In this document: piece by piece, positions 26,845 to 35,095 of the stretch
Numbering within the stretch: the stretch's first letter is position 1
Layout: each line of letters opens with the position of its first letter
NCBI GenBank assembly: GCA_965237485.1
Contig: CBDEFQ010000004.1
Span: 372,001 to 436,000, forward strand
Length of the DNA: 64,000 bases
Reading direction: 5' to 3'
Source: JAAELZ01 sp965237485
GTDB taxonomy: Bacteria; Pseudomonadota; Gammaproteobacteria; Arenicellales; Poriferihabitantaceae
Position numbers and translations under genes: made by a program
Notes under the pieces: generated by a model
Databases searched by the model: none
What the model saw: only the letters and a program-made list of their open reading frames with translations
Told to the model about the DNA's origin: nothing

Positions 26845-28020
26845 GGGCTCGTCGGTTAATACAATTTCAAACAGGGTTTTCGCCGAAGTCGCTTTTAGTT
26901 TGCTCAGCAACGCGTTTTTTGTGCAATAAACCGTCTATTAGCAGCCATTTTGCCACCAATAGACGGATCTATCCCTAGGCCGGCACCAATTCAACTCGTT
27001 CAACTCCCAATGCCATTAATCGCTTAAGGTTAAAACATAAGCCCCTGATTCCAACTTGGAACTGGACTTTAGCCAACCCTTTATAACGAACTCGCTTATT
27101 GCGATGAGCAAACACTCGCTCATATGGTGAACGAATTTTGCTAATCCAACGGTCTTTGTCTCTATTCTTGCCATGCATATTGTTCTTCTTGATTGTTGCA
27201 TCATGGCAACCGTTGCGCCTGAGCGTGGTTTTGGCCGGGCTCACGCAATAACCCTTGTCCGCATAAACAGCGCCCGACTTAGGGCAAACATGCTTCAAGC
27301 CGCTTGCATCCGTTACCTCAGCCGAGGTGGCCGCTATTTTATTGATCAAGCCACTTTGCATATCCACTGATGCATGCTCTTTGTAACCATACCAATATTT
27401 GCTATTTCCCTTGCACCCAAACCGTGCTTGCTTGTCCGCCGCAACTTTATCAACTGTCTTATTGTTGAACTCCTCTAATCCCATCTTTATCGCCTTATCT
27501 CTATCATCCCAAGTGGTTAGCTTACTGACCAACTGGCTGGCATCGACAAATGTGAATACTTCTCGTACTAAGCCCATTGAAACTAACCCGCTCCGAACAC
27601 GGTCAAATAAATTCATCATACCCCTGGTTCCAATGCGTGAGCGAAAATCACCAAAGTAACTATGATCAGGAGTGCTCTGTTCCAGTCCTGAATCACAAAA
27701 CCACTTAGCGGCCAGATTCTCTGATAAGTATCGCTCCATTTCTCTATCACTTAAATCTTCCATGAACTGAAGCACCAAGGCACGTAAGCCGAACTCAACA
27801 CCTCGGCCTTTAGGGCCACGGGTGGCATATATTTTAGAGAAGGGTTTACTCAATGCACCAAAACATAATAGCTCATCGAGTTTACGGTAGGGATGTTCAG
27901 AGCTAACCAGAGAATCTAAGGTTAGGAACAGTTGGCTTTGATGACGTTTGCTCAAAATTGCAGGCTGACTAGAATCAGCCCATATTATCTCACGTATTCT
28001 ATTAATTATCCGACAAGCCC
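26845..28020 (-). mobile_element. IS5-like insertion sequence, copy B
   Basis: 1176 bp, same ends as copy A, flanked by a 4-bp duplication AGGT (26841-26844, 28021-28024). The uninterrupted target is visible in IS1380 copy 1 (ATATAGGTGTGATA, about 18139 on the opposite strand), which confirms the insertion point and duplication length. Confidence 0.94.
26975..27955 (-). CDS. IS5-like transposase, copy B
   Basis: Essentially identical to copy A, with the same catalytic segments (FTFVDASQLVS, YADKGYCVS). The intrinsic start is probably the TTG at 27955. Because the upstream IS1380 transposase frame is open across the junction, it could also be produced as the C-terminal part of a 544-residue fusion. 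Confidence 0.8.
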   Translation of the reverse strand: MSKRHQSQLFLTLDSLVSSEHPYRKLDELLCFGALSKPFSKIYATRGPKGRGVEFGLRALVLQFMEDLSDREMERYLSENLAAKWFCDSGLEQSTPDHSYFGDFRSRIGTRGMMNLFDRVRSGLVSMGLVREVFTFVDASQLVSKLTTWDDRDKAIKMGLEEFNNKTVDKVAADKQARFGCKGNSKYWYGYKEHASVDMQSGLINKIAATSAEVTDASGLKHVCPKSGAVYADKGYCVSPAKTTLRRNGCHDATIKKNNMHGKNRDKDRWISKIRSPYERVFAHRNKRVRYKGLAKVQFQVGIRGLCFNLKRLMALGVERVELVPA

Positions 28021-28684
28021 AGGTGTGATACGTGTGCGAGGGCCGGCCAGGTTTGTGTGGATTATAGCCAACCTTGGCACCTTCTTGATGACCGTATAGC
28101 GGTTTAACCGTTACGTCACAATCCAATATCCATGGCTGTGTGAGCAAGGGCTCGTAGCAACGCTGCAAATGAGTTTGTAGCCAGGCTATACCTTGTTCCT
28201 CATCCATCTTCTTCAGCGCACGGCGCGCCGAATCGTCGCTAACCGCTTTGGTCATTCCAAGCATTTTGGTGTTGATACGATCGCCCATTAAGCTGGCCAT
28301 GTGTGCGTAGCGATTGTGACCCGAGAGAACAGACAACAAAAATGAGCCCAACACATTGATCTTCTCAGGTGCGTTATTGCTTCGATATTCCAATGGGCAA
28401 CTGCTCACCCATGGCTTAAACAGACCACCAAGTTTTAAATATTGAATGAAAAAAGGCAACGGTCCTATGGGCGTTACTGCCGCTGACGGATCCCATTCAA
28501 CGTGAATTTTTCCATCGAACGTTTCAGTCGATAATAAGGTGGAAACAGCGTTTGAAACCTCCGGTTTTAGCGCACCCTCTGGGTGAAAGGATTTATCTTT
28601 GGCGACCATGGTGTTTCTCCTTTTAATTCAATTGATTGCAACGATAATACATCCCTTAGTGGAGGTTCAACTGATTTTTCTAGG

Positions 28685-29572
28685 GTTAAGGGTAAGCGGC
28701 GTGAGTTTAATCGCCGCTTTCTAAGCCGGATGAATCATTATCTGATTGAACCGATTGCCTGTACACCGGCAGCGGGTTGGGAGAAAGGCCAGGTTGAACG
28801 TCAGGTCGGTGTTATGCGCCAAAGGCTGTTTGTTCCACGGGTGCGCTTTGCTGCTTTAGATGAATTAAACCAATGGCTGGAGCAACGTTGTGCTCGACTT
28901 GGTGAACGCCCACACCCGACTGACAAATCAAGATTAATTGATGAAGTGTTTGCCGAGGAGCAGCCGAGCTTACGTCCCGCGATGGTAGCCTTTGATGGAT
29001 ATTATGAGCGTTTGGCGCGTGTGCATAAAACCTGTGTGGTGCACTACGACCGCCATTAATACTCCGTACCCTGTCGGTATGTTGGCCAAGCTGTTTCTGT
29101 TAGAGCCTATGCAGATAGGATTAAAGTCGTGGTTGACGATGTGGAAGTGACTTCACATGCTCGCTGTTTCGGTCGTCATCAAATGATCTTTGATCCTTGG
29201 CATTATCTGCCCGTACTGGAGATTAAACCTGGCGCATTACGCAATGGCGCACCGTTTGTTGATTGGGATTTACCCAAGGCACTGCTAACACTCAAAAAAC
29301 AGTACCTCAAACGTGATGGCGGTGACCGAGAGTTTGTACCATTGTTACTATTGATTCACCAGCATGGCTTGGAAACAGTCACGGTGGCCTGTGAGCGGGC
29401 ATTAGATGCCAATACGACTCAGCTATCAGTCATTACCAATTTGGTGCATCGGTTAACGGAACCTGATTCGGCCCAAGTGATGACAATTACCAATGCGCCT
29501 GTATTAGCTGTCCCCTCGGCAGCGAACGTGACCCGCTATGACCCGCTGTGCGCGGAGGTGAGCCATGCTTGA
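28685..29572 (+). pseudogene. istA: istA C-terminal half with a nonsense codon
   Basis: Reads KGKRREFNRRFLSRMNHYLI, then the catalytic-Glu region ACTPAAGWEKGQVERQVGVM, and continues to VHYDRH. There a TAA (29057-29059) interrupts the frame, which then resumes as YSVPCRYVGQAVSVRAYADR to the natural stop at 29572. Lacks the N-terminal helix-turn-helix and first catalytic Asp. Overlaps istB by 8 nt. Confidence 0.9.
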
Positions 29573-30317
29573 ACTTGTTGATGATCTTAAAGCCCTTAAA
29601 CTACACGGTATGGCACCATGCTTACCTGAGTTGATAGATTCGCCTCGTTCTAAAGTAACGTTGCAATCTGGGTTAATTAAATTGATGGATGCCGAGCGAA
29701 CGGACCGAGAAGTGAGGCGGCTTAACTACCCAATGAAGGTGGCTAAATTCCCTCATCACCGTGATTTACAGCAATTTGACTTTACCCAGAGCGAAGTTGC
29801 ACCAGCGCTCATCGAGGATTTGTCTCAGGCTGACTATATGGACAGAGCCCATAACCTCATCTTTGTCGGTGGCACTGGAACAGGCAAAACCCATTTAGCT
29901 ACGGCCTTAGGCATTAAAGCCATTCATTCAGGTCATCGGGTTCGGTTTTACAATGTGGTGGACCTGGTTAATCTGCTGATCAAAGAACAGCAGGATGAGA
30001 AGCAGGGGCGGCTAGCACGAATTATGCAACCGTTAGATGCGGTGATATTCGATGAGCTGGGATATTTACCCTTCCCCGCATCGGGTGGCGCACTATTATT
30101 CCACCTGATCAGCAAGCTATACGAGAAAACCTCCATCGTGTTTACCACCAAGCTTAATGTCAGTGAATGGGTGCAGGTATTTGGCGACGAGAAAATGACC
30201 ACGGCTTTGCTCGACAGAGTGACTCATCATTGCTCAATTATTGAAACGGGTAACGACTCATATCGATTCAAGCAGTCTAGCACTAAAGCAAAGCTCAAGA
30301 CTGTCACTAAAAAATAA
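29565..30317 (+). CDS. istB: IstB helper ATPase (IS21 family)
   Basis: 250-residue DnaC-like AAA+ ATPase that supports IstA during IS21 transposition. Walker A is GGTGTGKTHLATALG, Walker B is DAVIFDELGYLPF, sensor I is IVFTTKLNVSEW, and DRVTHHCSIIETGNDSYRF is the C-terminal signature. Intact, but its partner istA is truncated and interrupted. Confidence 0.95.
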   Translation: MLELVDDLKALKLHGMAPCLPELIDSPRSKVTLQSGLIKLMDAERTDREVRRLNYPMKVAKFPHHRDLQQFDFTQSEVAPALIEDLSQADYMDRAHNLIFVGGTGTGKTHLATALGIKAIHSGHRVRFYNVVDLVNLLIKEQQDEKQGRLARIMQPLDAVIFDELGYLPFPASGGALLFHLISKLYEKTSIVFTTKLNVSEWVQVFGDEKMTTALLDRVTHHCSIIETGNDSYRFKQSSTKAKLKTVTKK

Positions 30318-30633
30318 CATCGCAAGAAAGCAGGATTGATTCATCAACTCAAGTTTCGCTACGCTTCACTTGAGTTGATGATAAAGAAATATTATTGTAT
30401 TTAATTGTTCAGTTTTACTCGCTGACAGGTGTCCAGTTTTAAACGCTGATTGACACTCTCCACTTCAGACTCATTTATGAATTGGAAAATGCTGGAGTTT
30501 AGACATACTTATAGGGTGCTTTATTGCAGACACCGATGAATATTACATCGGAAATTCATCTTAATGAACCGACTCTAGGGTTGTGGAGTCTAACTATTAC
30601 AGCAGAATTTCTGCTTAACTAAAATCGTCCCGC

Positions 30634-32577
30634 TTATTCTAGCCAAAATGTTGCACTGTATTTTGTTCCGCTGGTTAACTCGTTCGAACGATGGGGATGT
30701 GTTAATTTTGAGGGCCACACAATCATCTCGCCCATCGGAACGTCTCGATTGCTAAACGCTTGCCGAGGAAATTCTAATTCTCCACCCTCATAGCTATCAT
30801 TTAACTTAACGGAGGCACTCACTAAGGCGCTATCATGATGTAATTCAAGTGTCCGTTGGCCATGACAAGAATACTTAATTATAAATAGATCTTTTATGCT
30901 CTTCTCGTTATACGGAGCCCATACAGATTTCAGCCAGCTTCCTACACGCCATTTAAAATGAGAATTTATGTGCTCCAACAGAATCGGGCTAATTTTTGAC
31001 AACCGTAATTCTTGTCCAGGATGATTATCATCGGGCAACGATTCCCATCTGTTAATCGTTTCCGCAACTTCAATCAATAATTGACAGAATTCTGGAGTCC
31101 AAAATGTTAGTTGCAATATATTCTCTGCCGGTCTCGACCAGGTATTAGTGGGTTCAACGGCAATCTGATAACTATAAATATCAGAATAGTCGGCTGTATC
31201 GTATCGCTGTTCCAGCTTCTTTATGATCGTCGAATAGAAATCCTTAGCAGCACCGCCCCCATTACCGTGCAATACTACAGGCGTAGTACCCGTTGAAATA
31301 TTTCTGAAATTACGTCCAGCCAACTGTACATCTTGTTTGGCATAATTTACGGTTTGAAATAATGAACAACCACTATCAAGGGCGATGCTGTGTTTACCGG
31401 CCAAAAATCGCTTGGTATAATATAGCTGGTCATCCTCATGATCCGCTATTGAACCCGATACAATCTGCTTCAGCGTCGAGGCAAGGCCCATGAAACAACC
31501 ACTATTTAGATATTTATATGCTGACCCGATGTCAGGGTATGCAGGCGATAACGATTTATCCGGCCAGCAGGTTTTTTCGGCAGCAAAAACAACATCGTGT
31601 TGAAAAAGAGAAAAATGCCTCAATAACTGTTTCGCATCACTGTTAATCACGACATCATAACCATCAATAAATAAGACGATCACATTATCGTCTAGTGTAT
31701 GTAAGCGCTCTTTAAGTAGACGTATTTTTTGACCACCGCCCGCGCCCGTCATATCACCCCCATGCCACTTCTGATTGAGCCCAAGCAATTCCAGCGGTAA
31801 TGAAAACCGCTCACAGCTTGTTATCAGAGCCGAAGCTTTTTCAGCGTCGGTGGCCACACTTAAGAGGACTAAGTTATCGGTATACTCAGATGAGTTTTCT
31901 ATTTGACTGTCTTTAAAGGCTCCCTGCTCGGGATGAATCAAGTCACTTTTAAGGGCTAATGCCTTATTGATTTTGTTATCGTCTGAGAATAAGCTCAGCA
32001 AAGTTTCACTCTTGTGTTTACCAAACATAGCCGGCAGATATTCATCGACAGGGATAATGAAATCTAAAATATCTGTCGAAGTAAGTTTTTTGGCCGCGCT
32101 GGGTTTTAAAATATACCCCACCGTCCAATATGCGTATTCTGATTCGATCGTAAGAGGGTTTGAGATAGAAGGCACATTAAGTTGTTTACTTCCTAAATAT
32201 AATAATTCCCAGTCGATTGATTTAACTTCATCTGCAACTAAAGCCAGTCGAGAATCAAAGTCGTCAACAAACGCAGCGTCATCTTCCAAGATTAACCAGG
32301 CCCGATCTTGTTGCGCAATCTGAGTCCAAACGTCGTAATGACTCAAAAAGCAGCCTATGCTCCCCTTGTTCATTAAATTCGGTTCATGGTTACCGAACCA
32401 CCAGGGATAGCAACCATAGTGGTTATCGCTCATAAATGATTGAGTGATTGAGTGGCCATCCACCGCTTCAACGCGTGTAAATGGTATGTTTAACGAATTC
32501 AAACGATCAGAGATGCGCTGCATGCGCTCCGGCTTTCGAGCCAGATTTATAACAACGGTTTTTTCAAAAACAACCAT
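30634..32577 (-). CDS. GT25 / PLOD-glycosyltransferase / lysyl-hydroxylase-like three-domain protein
   Basis: 647 residues, three modules. Residues 1-225: GT25 glycosyltransferase (VVINLARKPERM, GSIGCFLSHYDVW, LILEDDAAF), the family of collagen galactosyltransferase and LPS enzymes. Residues 234-455: a domain that closely follows the glucosyltransferase of animal PLOD/LH3, with WHGGD (271-275), GGGQK (280-284), FIDGYDV (D305, D308), AEKTCWPD, YLNSGCFMG, EDDQLYYT and HGNG (437-440). Residues 480-647: Fe(II)/2-oxoglutarate dioxygenase with HHD (H580, D582), YEGGELEF, LTHPH (H629 or H627) and GTKY, where Lys639 stands where lysyl hydroxylases have the 2OG-binding Arg. No signal peptide is seen. 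Predicted to hydroxylate lysine and attach a disaccharide; substrate unknown, no Gly-X-Y protein is in the window. Flanked by IS elements, with no operon partners. Confidence 0.88.
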   Translation of the reverse strand: MVVFEKTVVINLARKPERMQRISDRLNSLNIPFTRVEAVDGHSITQSFMSDNHYGCYPWWFGNHEPNLMNKGSIGCFLSHYDVWTQIAQQDRAWLILEDDAAFVDDFDSRLALVADEVKSIDWELLYLGSKQLNVPSISNPLTIESEYAYWTVGYILKPSAAKKLTSTDILDFIIPVDEYLPAMFGKHKSETLLSLFSDDNKINKALALKSDLIHPEQGAFKDSQIENSSEYTDNLVLLSVATDAEKASALITSCERFSLPLELLGLNQKWHGGDMTGAGGGQKIRLLKERLHTLDDNVIVLFIDGYDVVINSDAKQLLRHFSLFQHDVVFAAEKTCWPDKSLSPAYPDIGSAYKYLNSGCFMGLASTLKQIVSGSIADHEDDQLYYTKRFLAGKHSIALDSGCSLFQTVNYAKQDVQLAGRNFRNISTGTTPVVLHGNGGGAAKDFYSTIIKKLEQRYDTADYSDIYSYQIAVEPTNTWSRPAENILQLTFWTPEFCQLLIEVAETINRWESLPDDNHPGQELRLSKISPILLEHINSHFKWRVGSWLKSVWAPYNEKSIKDLFIIKYSCHGQRTLELHHDSALVSASVKLNDSYEGGELEFPRQAFSNRDVPMGEMIVWPSKLTHPHRSNELTSGTKYSATFWLE

Positions 32578-32718
32578 AACAGATAATCCAGTGTCTAATG
32601 TTTTTCTTGTACGCCAATAAAAATCAGCCTATACAATCTGTGGTGAATATTACTTTAAAAGAGATAAAATTGTTCCCTGATCCCCGTGTGAAATGTTAAA
32701 TGTTAACAGGTCAGCATA

Positions 32719-34112
32719 GAGTTATGCCTGAAAGTGGTGTATGGAGTAGTTGACTAAAAGCGGCGTATCGGGATGAGTTGAGTTTACAACAACTTAAACT
32801 TCCACAGACATACGCCACTATGAAACAGAATAAAATTATTTCCTTTGAAAAGCCAGAGCAAAGCATCGATCCGCTGCAAGAATTGATTCGCAATGGCGCT
32901 AGGCAACTCATTCAAACCGCGGTCGAGAGTGAGTTATCTGAACTGCTGTATCGCAATTGTGACAAAGTCTCAGATTCAGGACACGCTGGTGTCGTTCGTA
33001 ACGGCTATTTGCCAGAACGTGAACTGCAAACCGGGATCGGCCCAGTCAAAGTACGTATCCCCAAGGTGCGCTCCCGCACTGGAGTACCGATCACCTTTCG
33101 GTCTGCTTTAGTGCCGCCGTATGTGCGTAAAACGAGAACACTGGAAGCGGCCTTGCCTTGGCTGTATCTCAAGGGTGTCAGCACTGGAGAAATGGGGGAT
33201 GCACTGAGCGTGCTAGTGGGTCAATCAGCGACTGGGTTATCATCAGGCACAGTGAGTAAGCTCAAAGCAACGTGGTCTCAGGAGTACAAGGATTGGAATA
33301 GAGAAGGTTTAGATCGAGATCGATGGGTTTATCTATGGGCGGACGGGATACACAGCGGCCTGCGCGGCGATGAGGGCCGGCTCTGTGCCTTAGTTGTCAT
33401 CGGAGTGAATGAGCGCGGTCACAAGAAATTACTGGCGATTGAAGACGGTGAGCGAGAGTCTACGCAGAGTTGGCGAGAGGTGTTGTTGGCACTCAAGGAG
33501 CGAGGCCTGAATCAACCAGAGCTGGGCATCGGTGATGGTGCTTTAGGCTTTTGGAATGCCCTGGAAGAAATCTATCCTGGCACTAAACATCAACGGTGCT
33601 GGGTGCATAAAACGGCCAACGTGCTGAACAAGCTGCCTAAATCGGTGCAGCCCAAAGCAAAAGCAGCTCTGCATAACATTTGGCAGGAAGAAACCAAAGA
33701 AGCGGCGCAAAGCGCCTATCAATTATTCATTAAAACCTGTCAAGACAAGTATCCAAAAGCCACGCAGTGCTTGGAAAAAGATCGCGAAGAGTTAATGACG
33801 TTCTACTCGTTCCCTGCCAAGCACTGGATGAGCATAGGTACTACGAATCCAATTGAATCAACATTCGCGACTATCCGACACCGTACCAAACGATGCAAGG
33901 GATGTCTTAGCCGTGATGGCATGTTAAGTATGATGTTCAAGCTGGGTCAGTGCGCAGAGAAAAAGTGGAACCGAATACGCGGGTTCGCCTATCTAGCAAA
34001 AGTGATTCAAGGGGTTCCATTTAAAGATGGAATAGAGCAAACTAATGACTACTCAGATCAAACCGAGGCCGCTTGAAGAAAATGCCTCATACACCAGATT
34101 CGGGCATAACTT
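32719..34112 (+). mobile_element. IS256-family insertion sequence (intact)
   Basis: 1394 bp; ends GAGTTATGCCTGAAAGTG and (complementary strand) AAGTTATGCCCGAATCTG, flanked by a 9-bp duplication GTCAGCATA (32710-32718, 34113-34121), close to the usual 8-9 bp of IS256. Confidence 0.93.
32820..34076 (+). CDS. IS256-family transposase
   Basis: 418 residues from the ATG at 32820 (a TTG further upstream is less likely). Mutator-type DDE transposase: VYLWADGIHSGLRGDEGRL (first Asp), LGIGDGALGFWNALEEIYP (second Asp), and the C-terminal NPIESTFATIRHRTKRCKG with the catalytic Glu. Complete and probably functional. Confidence 0.95.
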   Translation: MKQNKIISFEKPEQSIDPLQELIRNGARQLIQTAVESELSELLYRNCDKVSDSGHAGVVRNGYLPERELQTGIGPVKVRIPKVRSRTGVPITFRSALVPPYVRKTRTLEAALPWLYLKGVSTGEMGDALSVLVGQSATGLSSGTVSKLKATWSQEYKDWNREGLDRDRWVYLWADGIHSGLRGDEGRLCALVVIGVNERGHKKLLAIEDGERESTQSWREVLLALKERGLNQPELGIGDGALGFWNALEEIYPGTKHQRCWVHKTANVLNKLPKSVQPKAKAALHNIWQEETKEAAQSAYQLFIKTCQDKYPKATQCLEKDREELMTFYSFPAKHWMSIGTTNPIESTFATIRHRTKRCKGCLSRDGMLSMMFKLGQCAEKKWNRIRGFAYLAKVIQGVPFKDGIEQTNDYSDQTEAA

Positions 34113-34167
34113 GTCAGCATAACCTAGAGGGTAAATATAAGGGAATTATATACTTCAGTATGCAAAA

Positions 34168-34326
34168 TTACTTCCTTTCCAGCTTCCATCGTCTGTTTAA
34201 TTCCTCTTTTGTTGGTTTGCGATTCTCATAGATTGTCTGTGAAGGGCGTTTCGCTCCCAAAACTTCTTTTGCTGCTATCTTAAAATCATTTTCTGTTAGG
34301 TTGTCGTATTTCACCACTTTATTCAT
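34168..34326 (-). CDS. 52-residue protein, last gene of the transposon operon
   Basis: Begins MNKVVKYDNLTENDF with its ATG overlapping the endonuclease stop (ATGA) and ends RRWKLERK, 2 bp before the terminal repeat. Highly charged, no signal or membrane segment. Its tight coupling to the endonuclease gene suggests it belongs to the same system (controller, specificity aid or inhibitor), but there is no sequence evidence for any of these. I do not recognise a family. Confidence 0.65.
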   Translation of the reverse strand: MNKVVKYDNLTENDFKIAAKEVLGAKRPSQTIYENRKPTKEELNRRWKLERK

Positions 34327-35057
34327 TTTTTACTCCGTTTTTTATCAACATAGTTAACCCAATTAACCCAGTCAATCTCTCCTTGTTGGGATATTCCCGA
34401 TTCAATAAGGAATTGAGTAACCGCGCCTTTTGCTAATGTTTTTGATTCCATTAATCCGTTTTGAGCGTGCGCAACGAATATACTCAGCAAAGCAATGTGA
34501 GTATCTTCCCAACCGCTTACTTCCTCCCAGAAGTCCGATCCTATGTAAGTGTAGTAGCTGCCTCTACTCCGGTTACTCGCAGGGCCATAACATACGCCCT
34601 CAATGCATCTTACATGCACGTTATTTCCCTGCTGCAAGATTACGAGTGGCTTTATTGAAGTAGTCAGACAGTTTTTCCTTTGTGAAGAGTTTCCCCAATT
34701 CTTTCCCGATTTTACTTGTATTATTGTTCTGGTTTCATTTTCAACATATTCTATATCTATACCTTCTGCTGTGGATTTCATCCCATTTTTCGCAGACTGG
34801 CATATAACAACTGCGCATTGTTCCGCCAACGTGCCAAACATAGTTTCTTCACTGGAAGACAGAAAGGCATCTAAGACCGAGGCCGCAAAACCATCAGTTT
34901 TGTTGGTGGCCCTTAAACAGAAAAGGTAAGGATTCTTTCTCCTTATAAGTTCCTCTGGCTTTAGCGTTTCCAGCTTACTTTTAATCCTGACTGCGAAGTC
35001 TGCGACATTCGCATTCAGTCTGTTTTCTGCTTTTTCCCACCATTCAGGGTAAATCAA
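34323..35057 (-). CDS. PmeII-like type II restriction endonuclease
   Basis: About 244 residues. IRRKNPYLFCLRA, SSEETMFGTLAEQCAV, then GIDIEYVENETRTIIQVKSG and KNWGNSSQRK: a PD-(D/E)xK nuclease core (Asp in GIDIEY, QVKSG as the ExK-type strand) with the KSGxNWGNSSQ signature of the PmeII family, followed by EGVCYGPA and FWEEVSG. The start is taken as TTG 35057, which overlaps the methyltransferase stop by 4 nt (TTGA). A longer frame to 35090 exists only as overlap with the end of the methyltransferase. The frame is intact although the partner methyltransferase is broken. Confidence 0.82.
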   Translation of the reverse strand: MIYPEWWEKAENRLNANVADFAVRIKSKLETLKPEELIRRKNPYLFCLRATNKTDGFAASVLDAFLSSSEETMFGTLAEQCAVVICQSAKNGMKSTAEGIDIEYVENETRTIIQVKSGKNWGNSSQRKNCLTTSIKPLVILQQGNNVHVRCIEGVCYGPASNRSRGSYYTYIGSDFWEEVSGWEDTHIALLSIFVAHAQNGLMESKTLAKGAVTQFLIESGISQQGEIDWVNWVNYVDKKRSKK

Positions 35058-35095
35058 AACGATCTTACCCTTTGTCGCATCAAAGCACAATACTC

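Larger units (their letters stand above)
26281..28609 (-). pseudogene. IS1380-family transposase, interrupted and deleted
   Basis: Starts at the ATG 28609 and matches copy 1 (with Leu at the codon that is TAG there). At SHTYHT it is broken by the IS5-like element, resuming at 26844 with YMIVNLRLVLDVEV and continuing to a 0.4-kb deletion that removes the YRxxxxxE catalytic region. Into the IS, the N-terminal part reads in frame into the IS5 transposase, producing a continuous 544-codon chimeric frame (26975-28609). Confidence 0.9.
26201..28684 (-). mobile_element. IS1380-family element copy 2, carrying a nested IS5-like element
   Basis: Same CCTA-type ends as copy 1. It differs by an internal deletion of about 0.4 kb in the transposase gene (between VTSLDD and SEAMKKYLGG) and by the IS5-like insertion at 26845-28020. 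Left flank is the EamA fragment, right flank an IS21 istA fragment; the flanks do not match each other, so the element marks a rearrangement rather than a simple insertion. Confidence 0.9.
28685..30455 (+). mobile_element. IS21-family remnant, 5'-truncated
   Basis: Holds the second half of istA, a complete istB and the right terminus. The end (about 30418-30455) shows the multiple-repeat structure usual in IS21: CGCTGACAGGTGTCCAG and CGCTGATTGACA. The left end is missing, cut by the IS1380 copy at 28684. Confidence 0.88.

Noticed and set aside
26975..28609. A 544-residue protein as a new transposase type
   Set aside because: Comparison with IS1380 copy 1 and IS5 copy A shows that it is an accidental fusion made by insertion of one IS into another.
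29129..29572. Separate gene after the istA stop at 29059
   Set aside because: It is in the same frame as istA and continues its conserved C-terminal sequence, so it is the same gene after a nonsense codon.
30398..30633. Possible terminator or small gene after the IS21 remnant
   Set aside because: Only short imperfect hairpins (such as AGCAGAATTTCTGCT near 30600) and no credible frame; too weak to annotate.
35057..35090. N-terminal extension of the PmeII-like endonuclease starting MCFDATKGK
   Set aside because: Removing the IS shows this stretch encodes the end of the methyltransferase in another frame; the family-like sequence begins at the TTG 35057.
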